From: Myxococcus dinghuensis
GTDB lineage: Bacteria > Myxococcota > Myxococcia > Myxococcales > Myxococcaceae
Assembly (NCBI RefSeq): GCF_024198235.1
Contig: NZ_JAKCFB010000019.1
Span: forward strand, 1 to 64,000
Length of the DNA stretch: 64,000 nt
Direction of reading: 5' to 3'
Shown here in pieces: positions 56,074 through 64,000 of this stretch (its first letter is position 1; each line of letters begins with the position of its first letter). The position numbers and the translations under genes are program-made. The notes below the pieces were generated by a model that did not search any database, was not told the DNA's origin, and saw nothing but the letters and a program-made list of their open reading frames with translations.

Positions 56074-56775
56074 TTACTTGAGAGAGGGCACCGCTTCCGA
56101 GAGGACGCAGAAGCCCACCGACTCCTCGCACGTCACCGCGAAGTCGGGGTTCACGAAGCTGCCCGCACCGCAGTTGTCCGCAGAACCTGCGGGAGCCTCG
56201 GGATCGCAGCCCACCGCCGGCCACATGCCGCGGAAGATGTAGTTCGCGGTGCAGCCATCACGGGTGTACTTCAGCTCACCGGTGATCTGCGTACCAGGAG
56301 CGCTCGGCGCCGAATAAACCCGGACGTTCGAGAACTGGTACGAGATCGTCGTGTGGGCGGCCGTGGGGGTCGCAGCCGCGTCCACCGTCGCCTCAGTGAA
56401 CGTGTCTGCGTGGCACAGCGACTTCTCGTCCGGCGTGATGGCGAAGTCGCCAATCGCCGTCTGGTTCGTCGAGGGCCCCGGATCACGAGCGCCGCGGCTC
56501 GCCAGACCCGCAGGACGGAGCGTCAGCTGGGCCTTCGAGGGGTCGGCAGGGTTGGCGAACTTGAAAACGCCCACCAGCTCAGCCGGGGGAATCCCGGTTT
56601 CGCAAGCCTCGCCCGCTGCGTTCGTTCCCGACTCGCTCAGAGCATCGTACTTCGTCGCCCAGCTCGCGCTGTCCTGGACGAAGCAGGAGACCTCGGCCTG
56701 CTCGTTGCTGCATCCCGTCATCAGGGAAGCAACGCCGGCGACGACCATCGCAGTCTTCAGAATGTTCTTGGTCAT
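56074..56775 (-). CDS. Lipoprotein downstream of the TonB receptor
   Basis: 233 aa from the ATG at 56775. Signal and lipobox: MTKNILKTAMVVAGVASLMT, then G-C. The mature part has Cys pairs (EVSCFVQDSASWATKYDALS, CTANYIFRGMWPAVGCD, CEESVGFCVLSE) suggesting disulphides, and beta-rich segments (AQLTLRPAGL, FSNVRVYSAP). Thirty-six bp after the receptor gene on the same strand, so probably co-transcribed and a surface partner of it. No family recognised. Confidence 0.75.
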   Translation of the reverse strand: MTKNILKTAMVVAGVASLMTGCSNEQAEVSCFVQDSASWATKYDALSESGTNAAGEACETGIPPAELVGVFKFANPADPSKAQLTLRPAGLASRGARDPGPSTNQTAIGDFAITPDEKSLCHADTFTEATVDAAATPTAAHTTISYQFSNVRVYSAPSAPGTQITGELKYTRDGCTANYIFRGMWPAVGCDPEAPAGSADNCGAGSFVNPDFAVTCEESVGFCVLSEAVPSLK

Positions 56776-56811
56776 GTGACTTGAAGTTCCGATTCCGTGA
56801 ATGGTCAAGGA

Positions 56812-59800
56812 CTAGAACGTGTACCGGATGCCGAAGCGCATCTGCCGCGGCGGCTGGTAACGGGTCGGGTTCTTGAAGTTCTTGTTGATGTCGCCATCAC
56901 GCGCGCCGAACGCGATCGGGTTGCCGTCGTCGTCCGTCGGCTCATAGCCGGGGATGTACTGGACGTTGTTCGGCAGGTCGGTCGGCTTGCCACCCTCGAG
57001 CGGGAGGACGTCGCGCGTGGTGTAGGACTGGTCGACGGCGTCAGCGGTCTGGAAGTTGAACAGGTTGAACACGTCCAGGGTGAAGGAGATCGTGCTGTCC
57101 TTGCTGACGCGGTAGTTCACGCCCACGTTGGAGTCGATGATGTTGATCCACGGGGTGCGACCGCCAGAGCCACGGGGGAGGACGAAGGACTCATCCTGGC
57201 CGTAGTCCGGGTGGTGACCGTAGTAGTTGATCGGGGTACCGGAGTTGCCGCGGTAGGACAGACCGATGCTGGCCGACAGCTCGTTGGTGAAGTTGAACTC
57301 CTTCGCGCCGAAGATCTTGATGGAGTGCGTGCGGTCGAAGGGCAGCAGACCGGTGCGGTTGGCGAGCAGCTCCACGAGGTCGAAGTCCGACAGGATGTTC
57401 GGGTCCAGCTGGGCCGTCTCGGGACGGAACAGACCGGGGTAGTTACCGTACAGGCGCGACCAGGTGTAGCTGGCCTGGGCGAGCCACCCGTCCGAGAAGT
57501 TCCGGTTCAGGTAGACGGTGACGTTGTCGTAGTTACGCTCCGGCTTCGGGAACTCCTTGGCGAAACCGTAGCTCGGGTTGCCGAGGAAGTAGGTCGCGCC
57601 AGAGTCACGGGACATGTCCTCGATGACCTTGTTCATGTCGCGGTGGGTGTAGCTGGCGCCCACGCGGGTGTTGGCGATGAGCTCGTACTCGGCGCCGACG
57701 ACGATTTCGTCAGAGGACTGCGGGGAGAGGTCCGGGTCGACCGGGGTCTTCTCCACCTTGCCGCCCGTGTAGAGACGGTTCGGGTTGCGGACGCTCTCGG
57801 GCTGCGCGAGCACGTTGGCGCTGTCACGGCAGGCCGTCTGCTGGCTCTCGCGGCTGGAGGGATCGCAGTAGCCCGTCTGGTCCGGATCACCCGGCTCGGC
57901 CATCGCGCGGCGGGCGGTGTAGCGACGCTCGGGCGGGAAGGAGCGGTCCAGGATGTTGAGCGGAACCTGCTCGTAGTACCGGGCGAAGTTCACGAAGAAC
58001 TTCGTGCGGCCGTTGGCGAACGGGTCGACGATGGCGCCGATACGGGGCGACCACTGGTTGCCGAGGCGCAGGGCCAGCTCGTCGTCGCCGCCGTACATCG
58101 ACTGGATGTCGTAGCGGACGCCGATGTTCAGGGTGACGCGGTTGGCGATGGACCAGGAATCCTGCAGGAAGCCACCAATGGTGGTGCTGGAGGTCTTCGA
58201 CTGCTGGGTCAGCTGGGTGACCGGGGAGTCCGGCCCCGTCTGGTAGCCGTACCGGCGGGAGTCAGACAGCGTCATGCCGTTGTAGGGGTTACCACGGAGC
58301 GTGGCCCCCGTGTACGGCACGCTCTCCTCGAAGTACACGCCGCCGCCGTACGCCTTGGTCTGGTCGTACACCAGGAACTCGGTGTCGACGCCGGCCTTCA
58401 GCACGTGGGTGCCGAGCGCGTTGAGCAGGTAGGTGGCCTTCGCGTTGATCTGGTAGCGATCCAGCTTCGCGTCGCTCATGAAGCCAGGGCCGCCGAGCGT
58501 GTAGCCGGTCACCGGGCAGCGCTGGATCACAGAGCCGTCATCCGCGGTGAAGGGCTCGCACATCCCCTCCGTACCCGCCGGCAGGGACTCGAACTGCGCC
58601 AGGTTGCGCTCCTGGGTGTAGGCCATGCGGGAGTAGCCAGCCAGGCCGTCCGTCGAGCCCAGCTTGCTGCCGTCACCCGGCAGGGTGGAGGCCGTCTGGT
58701 GGAACCAGCCCGCCGTCGCGTCGACGAGGACCTTCTTGTCCATGAAAGCGCCGGCGTACTTCAGCGAGAGCGCGGTCGTGTTCGCGTTGGTCTCCGTGAG
58801 GCCGAAGTCACCCGGACGCGAGGTCAGGGCGCCGGGCAGCAGGCCCGTCTTCGGATCCACGGACAGCTTGCCCAGACCACCCGTCGAGGACGGGGTGCCG
58901 TTCAAGGAGAACGACAGGTTGTGGTCCTGGTTGATGAGGTAGGTCAGCTTGCCCATGTACTGGATGCTGCGCGCATCCGCGAAGTACTGGCGCTGCGAAC
59001 CGGGGATCAGCGACGTCTGGGTGAAGCCCTGCGAGTCGCGGATCGGGTTGCCCTGGTCATCCAGCTGGATGGCGTTGAGCGAGCGGGTGTGCTCGTAACG
59101 CGCGAACGAGGGAGCGAAGCCGGCGAAGAACCACAGCTTGTCCTTCAGGATGGGACCGCCGAGGGTCGCACCGAAGTCGCCCATGTTCTTCAGCTCGTTC
59201 AGGCCCGAGATGACCGTGCCTTCCTCACGCACGATCTTGCGGTTGCCCTCGAGCGTACCCGGCGTCCAGTTGGCGAACACGGAGCCGTGGAACTCGTTGG
59301 AGCCCGACCGGGTGACCGCGTTGATGACACCGCCCGTGGAGCGACCGAACTCCGGCAGGTAACCGCCGGTGATGACGTTCACGTCCTGCACGAACTCGAT
59401 GCTCATCGGGCTGGCGTTCACGCCGTAGGCCGGGTCGTTCGTGGACAGACCGTCCACCACGTAACCGTTCTCAGGCGAGGTCGCGCCGTTGATGGACACG
59501 CCGTACGTATCGTTCTGGGCACCCGGGGCCAGTTCGGCCAGGGACTCGAACGAGCGGGCCGCGCCACCCTTGCCGCCCGGACGGGCGACCGCGATGCGCT
59601 TGATGAACTCCTGATCCACGCTGACGCCCGTGGTCGTGGAGCCCACGTCGATCGTCGGCGGGGCGCCAACGATCTCCACCACCTCACCGAGGGACTCGGG
59701 GAGCAGCTCGACGTTGACGCGGATCGTACGGTTCAGACGCAGCTGCACGTCGGAACGAGCGTAGGGCTTGTACTGCTCCTTCTCGAACCGCAGGGTGTAA

Positions 59801-60036
59801 ACACCCGGCGGAAGCTGGGGAATACGGTAGTTGCCCTGGGCGTCCGTAACCACCGTCTGCTCGCCCTGAAGGTTGGGCGAGGTGGCGGTCACGACGACGT
59901 CAGCGACAGGCTGCCGGCTCTGAGAATCGATGACCGTACCGATCATCGTACTCGACTGCGCGAAAGCCGCCGATCCGTACAGCAGACCTGCGGCCAGAAC
60001 AACTCCGGTTTCCCGGAGCACTCGGTTCAAGTGCAT
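56812..60036 (-). CDS. TonB-dependent, Oar-like outer-membrane receptor
   Basis: 1074 aa from the ATG at 60036, with GGAGGGG upstream. Signal peptide (LRETGVVLAAGLLYGSAAFA), then a carboxypeptidase-regulatory-like domain (~28-110: IGTVIDSQSRQPVADVVVTA, YRIPQLPPGVYTLRFEKEQY). The plug follows (~115-245: YVVDGLSTNDPAYG, VNVITGGYLPEFGRSTGGVI), then a large beta-barrel ending RFGIRYTF with terminal Phe. These are features of the Oar/CarboxypepD_reg TonB-receptor family known in myxobacteria for development-related export or sensing. There is no clear FpvA-type signalling domain or TonB box at the N-terminus. It transports a ligand across the outer membrane using the tonB-exbBD motor encoded divergently. 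Confidence 0.88.
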   Translation of the reverse strand: MHLNRVLRETGVVLAAGLLYGSAAFAQSSTMIGTVIDSQSRQPVADVVVTATSPNLQGEQTVVTDAQGNYRIPQLPPGVYTLRFEKEQYKPYARSDVQLRLNRTIRVNVELLPESLGEVVEIVGAPPTIDVGSTTTGVSVDQEFIKRIAVARPGGKGGAARSFESLAELAPGAQNDTYGVSINGATSPENGYVVDGLSTNDPAYGVNASPMSIEFVQDVNVITGGYLPEFGRSTGGVINAVTRSGSNEFHGSVFANWTPGTLEGNRKIVREEGTVISGLNELKNMGDFGATLGGPILKDKLWFFAGFAPSFARYEHTRSLNAIQLDDQGNPIRDSQGFTQTSLIPGSQRQYFADARSIQYMGKLTYLINQDHNLSFSLNGTPSSTGGLGKLSVDPKTGLLPGALTSRPGDFGLTETNANTTALSLKYAGAFMDKKVLVDATAGWFHQTASTLPGDGSKLGSTDGLAGYSRMAYTQERNLAQFESLPAGTEGMCEPFTADDGSVIQRCPVTGYTLGGPGFMSDAKLDRYQINAKATYLLNALGTHVLKAGVDTEFLVYDQTKAYGGGVYFEESVPYTGATLRGNPYNGMTLSDSRRYGYQTGPDSPVTQLTQQSKTSSTTIGGFLQDSWSIANRVTLNIGVRYDIQSMYGGDDELALRLGNQWSPRIGAIVDPFANGRTKFFVNFARYYEQVPLNILDRSFPPERRYTARRAMAEPGDPDQTGYCDPSSRESQQTACRDSANVLAQPESVRNPNRLYTGGKVEKTPVDPDLSPQSSDEIVVGAEYELIANTRVGASYTHRDMNKVIEDMSRDSGATYFLGNPSYGFAKEFPKPERNYDNVTVYLNRNFSDGWLAQASYTWSRLYGNYPGLFRPETAQLDPNILSDFDLVELLANRTGLLPFDRTHSIKIFGAKEFNFTNELSASIGLSYRGNSGTPINYYGHHPDYGQDESFVLPRGSGGRTPWINIIDSNVGVNYRVSKDSTISFTLDVFNLFNFQTADAVDQSYTTRDVLPLEGGKPTDLPNNVQYIPGYEPTDDDGNPIAFGARDGDINKNFKNPTRYQPPRQMRFGIRYTF

Positions 60037-60079
60037 ACCAGACCCCTCCAAGGTGGGCTGCAACCGAAAATGACTGGGG

Positions 60080-60107
60080 AAAATATCCGAGGTCGGGCAG
60101 TTGTCAA
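60080..60107 (-). promoter_or_regulatory. Candidate sigma70-type promoter of the receptor gene
   Basis: On the minus strand TTGACA (60102-60107) and TATTTT (60080-60085) are separated by 16 bp, with an AT-rich patch unusual for this genome. It lies about 45 nt before the receptor start. Shape and position make it one of the better promoters in the window. Confidence 0.6.
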
Positions 60108-60177
60108 TAGACCGTTGCTTTTTGGTAACCAGTGGGGCAATTGCGCGATCACGTCAGTTACCCTTGACCGTGCTTGC

Positions 60178-60205
60178 TTGAACCCGGAACGCGTTTCTGT
60201 ATGGT
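60178..60205 (+). promoter_or_regulatory. Candidate sigma70-type promoter of tonB-exbB-exbD-exbD
   Basis: TTGAAC (60178-60183), 16-bp spacer, TATGGT (60200-60205), with a TG just before the -10 box. It lies about 60 nt before the tonB-like start and is divergent from the receptor promoter, so a shared operator in 60108-60177 could control both. Confidence 0.5.
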
Positions 60206-60267
60206 AGCGCGCCCTTTCATCCGGGCGGGGCGTGGTGGGTGTCCACTGGTGAAGAGGAGTCTAGTAC

Positions 60268-61023
60268 ATGTTTGATTCAGTCCTTGACCGCGGCCAGGCG
60301 CCCAAAGCGAAGTTCGGCGTCGGGACCACCATCTCGGTGATCCTGCACGTGGCGCTGTTCGCTGTGGCCTACTTCCTTTCCACCAGGGAGCCCGTCGAGG
60401 AGGAGAAGGAGATCGAGGTGACGCTGAAGGCCACCATGGCCCCGCCGCCTCCGCCCCCGCCCCCGCCTCCCCCGCCCGCGGCGAGCTCCACTCCGAAGAC
60501 GACTCCCAAGAAGCCGAAGAAGCCCGACACCATCGTGCAGCCGAAGGAGATCCCGAAGGAGGTTCCCAAGGAGGTGGAGCCGACCGAGGAGCCGCCCGCC
60601 GCCGCCGAGGAGCCGACCGAGGAGCAGGTGGAGGGTGGTGTCGAGGGTGGCGTCGCCGGTGGTGTGGTGGGTGGTGTCGTGGGCGGCGTGATTGGTGGTG
60701 TGGTGGGCGGTCAGCTGGGTGGGACGGGGACGGAGGTGCTGCCGTTCGGCGCGGGCATGACCCGGCCCGAGAAGATGTCGGGGCCGAGCCCCGAGTACAC
60801 GCGCGAGGCGCTCACCGCGGGCGTGCAGGGGACGATGATCGTCAAGTGCGTCATCACCGTCGAAGGTCGAGTGGAGCGCTGCCGAGTCATCAAGCCCCTT
60901 CCCCACATGGAACAAGCCGTCCTGGACGCACTGACAGCGTCACGCTACAAGCCCGTCACGTTCCAGGGACGCCCGGTCCAGGTGGATTACACCTTCACCC
61001 TGAACCTGAAGCTGCCGCGCTGA
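60268..61023 (+). CDS. tonB: TonB-like energy transducer
   Basis: 251 aa. One membrane helix near the N-terminus (TTISVILHVALFAVAYFL) is followed by a Pro run (PPPPPPPPPPPPAA) and Lys/Glu-Pro repeats spanning the periplasm. An unusual Gly/Val repeat (G-G-V-x, ~118-152) precedes the C-terminal TonB domain: PEYTREALTAGVQGTMIVKC, VEGRVERCRVIKPLPHM, LTASRYKPVTFQGRPVQVDY. It transmits proton-motive force from ExbB/ExbD to outer-membrane receptors. Confidence 0.9.
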   Translation: MFDSVLDRGQAPKAKFGVGTTISVILHVALFAVAYFLSTREPVEEEKEIEVTLKATMAPPPPPPPPPPPPAASSTPKTTPKKPKKPDTIVQPKEIPKEVPKEVEPTEEPPAAAEEPTEEQVEGGVEGGVAGGVVGGVVGGVIGGVVGGQLGGTGTEVLPFGAGMTRPEKMSGPSPEYTREALTAGVQGTMIVKCVITVEGRVERCRVIKPLPHMEQAVLDALTASRYKPVTFQGRPVQVDYTFTLNLKLPR

Positions 61024-61091
61024 TCCGGGCGCGCCGTAGAGAAGCATCGACGGACCACCCGCGCTCGTGAGGAGGAGCGCTTAACCAAGCC

Positions 61092-61775
61092 ATGCAATTC
61101 ACTCTCATCGATATCTGGCACCACACGGGCCTCTTCGCCCGCTGCATCATCTTCACCCTGGCCATCATGTCGGTGGCGTCGCTGGTCGTGATGGCGGAGC
61201 GAATGATCGTGTTCCGGAAGACCCGGGCCGACAGCCGCAACTTCGCCGCGAAGATGGGTGCGATCCTGGCCAAGGGCGACCTGAGCACGGCGGCCAACAC
61301 CAACCTGGGCAAGGACGTGGGTCACCTGGGTCGGGTGATCAACTCCGGCCTGACCGCCTACCGCATCAGCCCCAACAACAAGGAAGTGGCGGTGGAGTCG
61401 GTGGCGCGCGCCCTGGAGCGTCAGGCGCAGCGTGAGGTGCAGAGCATGAAGCGCGGCCTGGGCCTGCTGGCCACGGTCGGTTCGACGGCGCCGTTCGTCG
61501 GTCTGCTCGGCACGACGATGGGTATCGTCAACGCCTTCCAGCTCATGGCGGCCGCGGGCTCCGGTGGTCTGGGTACCATCTCCGCCGGTATCGCCGAGGC
61601 GCTCATCACCACGGCGTTCGGCCTCCTGGTCGCCATCCCCGCCGTGATGGCCTACAACTTCCTGCAGGGCTGGGTGGATGCTCGTGCGGTGGACATCTCC
61701 GAGTCCTCCAACGAGTTCCTCGACGTGGTCGCCCGCCACCTGAGCGGCGGCGCGCACTCCTCGCACGCGGCCTGA
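61092..61775 (+). CDS. exbB: ExbB/TolQ-family proton channel subunit
   Basis: 227 aa with three membrane helices (HHTGLFARCIIFTLAIMSVA; ATVGSTAPFVGLLGTTMGIV; LITTAFGLLVAIPAVMAYNF). The signature VGSTAPFVGLLGTTMGIV and the AIPAVMAYN-type third helix are conserved for MotA/TolQ/ExbB proteins. With the two ExbD-like proteins it forms the motor for TonB. Sixty-eight bp after tonB. Confidence 0.93.
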   Translation: MQFTLIDIWHHTGLFARCIIFTLAIMSVASLVVMAERMIVFRKTRADSRNFAAKMGAILAKGDLSTAANTNLGKDVGHLGRVINSGLTAYRISPNNKEVAVESVARALERQAQREVQSMKRGLGLLATVGSTAPFVGLLGTTMGIVNAFQLMAAAGSGGLGTISAGIAEALITTAFGLLVAIPAVMAYNFLQGWVDARAVDISESSNEFLDVVARHLSGGAHSSHAA

Positions 61776-61904
61776 GAAGTCACCGGCGCGAGCCCGGGGA
61801 CGACCCGAGGCCCGCCTCCTTCATGAACGCGGCCCCTGACGTCGAGGGGCCAGCGACGCCACGAGGGAGGACGGGCCCCCATCACCAGGAAGCAGGTTAC
61901 ACGC

Positions 61905-62318
61905 ATGGGAATGTCAGCAGGCCCCAAGGGGGGCATGAAAAGCGAGATCAACGTCACGCCGCTGGTGGACGTGGTGTTGGTGCTCCTCATCATCTTCATG
62001 GTCGTCACCCCCATGCTCCAGCGCGGCAAGTCCGTGGAGCTGCCGAAGGCCACCGAGATCGAAAAGGAGAAGGGAAAGGACTCGGATCCTCTCTACGTCT
62101 CCATCACCCCGGACAAGAAGGTGTTCGTGGAGAACGATCAGGTGGACGACCAGGCGCTCGGGGATCGCATCGCGCAGGAGCTGTCCAAGGACCCGGGCAA
62201 GAAGATCCTGCTCAAGGGTGACAACACGGTGAACGTGGGCGACGTGCGCAGGGTGCTGGACGTGGCTCGCAAGGCCAAGGCCAAGCAGATCGCGCTCGGC
62301 GTCGAGGAGAAGAAGTAA
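61905..62318 (+). CDS. exbD: ExbD/TolR-family protein, copy 1
   Basis: 137 aa. EINVTPLVDVVLVLLIIFMV contains the single helix with the conserved Asp (D of LVDVV) that carries protons. The periplasmic part has YVSITPDKKVFVEND and KKILLKGDNTVNVGDVRRVL. A TAATG overlap couples it to copy 2. Confidence 0.92.
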   Translation: MGMSAGPKGGMKSEINVTPLVDVVLVLLIIFMVVTPMLQRGKSVELPKATEIEKEKGKDSDPLYVSITPDKKVFVENDQVDDQALGDRIAQELSKDPGKKILLKGDNTVNVGDVRRVLDVARKAKAKQIALGVEEKK

Positions 62319-62812
62319 TGGCCGGCCACAAGCGCCAGTGGGTCAAGCCCCAGTCCGCTCCGAACTCGGAGATCAACGTCACGCCGCTGGTGGACGTGGT
62401 GCTGGTGCTCCTCATCATCTTCATGGTCGTCACGCCGCTCCTGGAGAAGGACATCCTGGTGCGCGTGCCGGACACGGAGATGGAAAACGACCCTCCTCCT
62501 CCCGACCCGAACGACCAACAGCTCGTGGTGCTGCTGGACAAGGACGGGGGCTACTCCATCAACACGGAGAAGGTCACCGAGTCCGACTACATCAACCGCC
62601 TCAAGCGCATGCTGGCGGCGAAGAAGGCGGACGACAAGGTCGTCTTCTTCATGGCGGACGACGCCACCAACTACGGCCGGCTCATCGCGGCCCTGGACGG
62701 CGCGAAGGCAGCGGGTGCGAAGGTCCTCGGCATGGCCACCGAGCTGCCGACGAATGCCGTCATCCAGGGCACGCAGGTCGACACCGGCACGCCGACGCCT
62801 CCGGCGCCCTGA
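62318..62812 (+). CDS. exbD: ExbD/TolR-family protein, copy 2
   Basis: 164 aa; ATG overlaps the previous stop by one base. It repeats the helix EINVTPLVDVVLVLLIIFMV exactly, but its periplasmic domain differs (VRVPDTEMENDPPPPDPNDQ, VFFMADDATNYGRLIAALD). The two copies thus have the same channel part and different periplasmic parts, implying a heteromeric ExbD ring or specialised partners. The four-gene order tonB-exbB-exbD-exbD is common in myxobacteria. Confidence 0.92.
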   Translation: MAGHKRQWVKPQSAPNSEINVTPLVDVVLVLLIIFMVVTPLLEKDILVRVPDTEMENDPPPPDPNDQQLVVLLDKDGGYSINTEKVTESDYINRLKRMLAAKKADDKVVFFMADDATNYGRLIAALDGAKAAGAKVLGMATELPTNAVIQGTQVDTGTPTPPAP

Positions 62813-62898
62813 AGTCAATCCTCCTCCGGGGCGTGCCTACGCTCCGGGTTGGAGTCGCGGTTCACATCCAGAAGCTCGTCGGCTAGAGTCCACTCCTC

Positions 62899-63522
62899 AT
62901 GGCCGACGAGCTTCTCGTCTTTGAACAGACCATCGAAGCCCTCTTCCTGCGCGCGCTGCACGGGCGGCTGACGCCTGGCTGCAAGGAGCGCCTGCGCAAG
63001 GAGGGGCTCGACGTGGACCAGAAGCTCCGTCCCGCCTACGCCTTCGCTTCGTGGATGGCGTACCTGCGCATCGCCTCGGAGGAGCTGTTCCCCCAGGACT
63101 CCATGGGTCAGGGCACCTTCAAGCTCGGCGAGGCCTATATCGAGGGCTTCCGCGAGACGATGCTGGGACGTGCGGTGCTGTCGCTGCTCCGCGTCCTGGG
63201 CCCCCGGCGCACGCTGATGCGGGCGACCCAGAACTTCCGCGCGGGCAACAACTACACCGAGTCCAAGCTCACGGAGCTGGGCCCCTGCCAGTTCGAGCTG
63301 TGGATGAACGAGGTGGGTGACTACCCCGCCTTCACCGCGGGCATCATCCACGCCGGGCTGAGGGTGGCCGGCGCGCAGAACGTCTCCATCGAGACGTCCG
63401 GCTACGACGGCCACGCCTGCACCTACCGCATCAACTGGAACGAAGCCTCGGTCTCCTCCGGCGTGGCCGGCAGCGGCGACTCCAAGGCCGCCAGGAGGTC
63501 CGGGTCCATCAGCTCCCTGTAG
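62899..63522 (+). CDS. DUF2378 (Myxococcus-type TIGR02265) protein
   Basis: 207 aa. FEQTIEALFLRALHGRLTPG, KLGEAYIEGFRETMLGRAVL, FRAGNNYTESKLTELGPCQF and HAGLRVAGAQNVSIETSGYD are the family landmarks. This family is multi-copy and largely limited to myxobacteria; function is unknown. The last ~33 codons overlap the convergent membrane-protein gene and form a Ser-rich tail. Confidence 0.85.
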   Translation: MADELLVFEQTIEALFLRALHGRLTPGCKERLRKEGLDVDQKLRPAYAFASWMAYLRIASEELFPQDSMGQGTFKLGEAYIEGFRETMLGRAVLSLLRVLGPRRTLMRATQNFRAGNNYTESKLTELGPCQFELWMNEVGDYPAFTAGIIHAGLRVAGAQNVSIETSGYDGHACTYRINWNEASVSSGVAGSGDSKAARRSGSISSL

Positions 63523-63995
63523 ATGAACTCGGCGATGAGCCCCGTCACCATCCAGATGGGGAGGATGTAGAGCGACGTCATCTGCCAGAAGATGGCGCCC
63601 GCGTCCGCGTAGTACCAGATGCGGTAGCCGGTGAACCGCTCCAGCATCACCCCGCTGAAGGCCTCGAAGAGCAGGATGCCGAAGCCGTAGACGACGGCGC
63701 GCATGCTGGCGTGCTGGTAGAGCATCCACCGGTACACCGGCTCCACGAACCAGAAGCACGCCACGCCGTAGATGAGGAACATCCACAGCGAGCACTGCCC
63801 GTAGGCCGTGACGACCGGGGTGTCCCAGATGGCGTTGAGCCCCAGCCGGTCATCCACCTGCCACTGGAACTGGAACAGCGCCCCCAGGAGCGGCACGTCC
63901 CGGGCAATCCGCACCAGGTTGTAGAAGAACACCTCGGAGCTGATGCCCACCATCCCGTAGAGGCAGAAGCGGAACACCGCGAACGCCACCTTCAT
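63423..63995 (-). CDS. Multi-pass membrane protein of unknown function
   Basis: 190 aa from the ATG at 63995; only five bases precede it in the window, so an earlier start cannot be excluded. Four or five membrane helices: RFCLYGMVGISSEVFFYNLV, QCSLWMFLIYGVACFWFVEP, VYGFGILLFEAFSGVMLERF, FWQMTSLYILPIWMVTGLIA. Conserved-looking W-x-Y-x-D-A-G-A (RIWYYADAGAIFW). It resembles a bacterial integral membrane family without assigned role. Its 3' end overlaps DUF2378 by 100 bp. Confidence 0.7.
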   Translation of the reverse strand: MKVAFAVFRFCLYGMVGISSEVFFYNLVRIARDVPLLGALFQFQWQVDDRLGLNAIWDTPVVTAYGQCSLWMFLIYGVACFWFVEPVYRWMLYQHASMRAVVYGFGILLFEAFSGVMLERFTGYRIWYYADAGAIFWQMTSLYILPIWMVTGLIAEFIYRELMDPDLLAALESPLPATPEETEASFQLMR

Positions 63996-64000
63996 CCGCT

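Noticed and set aside
56797..60207. A long plus-strand frame opposite the TonB receptor
   Set aside because: Low-complexity Arg/Val/Gly composition; the receptor on the other strand has signal peptide, plug and C-terminal Phe.

Overview
The window comes from a very GC-rich deltaproteobacterium of the order Myxococcales, most likely the Myxococcus/Corallococcus/Pyxidicoccus group. The reasons are the codon usage, two large Hanks-type Ser/Thr kinases (one carrying a PilZ-like domain), a Myxococcus-type DUF2378 protein, an Oar-like TonB receptor with a dedicated Ton motor, and many small lipoproteins of unknown function. Species cannot be fixed from the sequence alone.

Region 1 (1-9.5 kb) is an accessory island of visibly lower G+C. 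It starts with the right end of an IS66-family element that has cut an exonuclease VII large-subunit-like gene. An internally deleted IS3-family remnant follows, then a 1236-residue P-loop STAND-like NTPase with a nuclease-like N-terminus (candidate anti-phage gene). Next is a decayed IS5-type element whose target duplication CTAG contains the NTPase stop codon; a 318-bp MITE-like element is nested inside it. Last comes a compact minus-strand operon of three tiny paralogous proteins (56, 78 and 75 aa) that share a 24-residue ungapped core, translationally coupled to a 468-aa protein with a PD-(D/E)XK nuclease site. This operon is my best candidate for an undescribed system.

Region 2 (10.0-12.1 kb) is an array of 13 tRNA or tRNA-like genes (Tyr, Cys, Phe, Trp, Thr, Arg, Arg, Met-type CAT, Val, Leu-type GAG, Leu-type CAA, Ser, Ser). 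None encodes CCA, several have unusual features, and an HNH endonuclease gene sits within the array.

Region 3 (12.2-26.6 kb) holds a cytochrome c-like lipoprotein, a ClpA-like AAA+ protein fused to a release factor 2-like domain that lacks GGQ, a nine-repeat CARDB lipoprotein, a small secreted protein, a polysaccharide deacetylase and a kinase with an in-frame repeat linker and TPRs. Two small proteins share a GIP[VI]RL motif.

Region 4 (27-55 kb) is mostly chromosomal core: RNase J, YajQ, RimO, LolA, a SpoU methyltransferase, the rplU-rpmA-obgE cluster, gatCAB with a zinc-ribbon gene, FtsK, a THUMP methyltransferase and PlsY. Mixed in are a PilZ kinase, a 2OG-Fe(II) oxygenase/nitrilase-like pair and several conserved hypotheticals.

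Region 5 (56-64 kb) is an envelope transport locus. A TonB-dependent Oar-like receptor and a lipoprotein are transcribed leftwards, away from tonB-exbB-exbD-exbD. A DUF2378 gene and a membrane protein follow and converge at the window edge.
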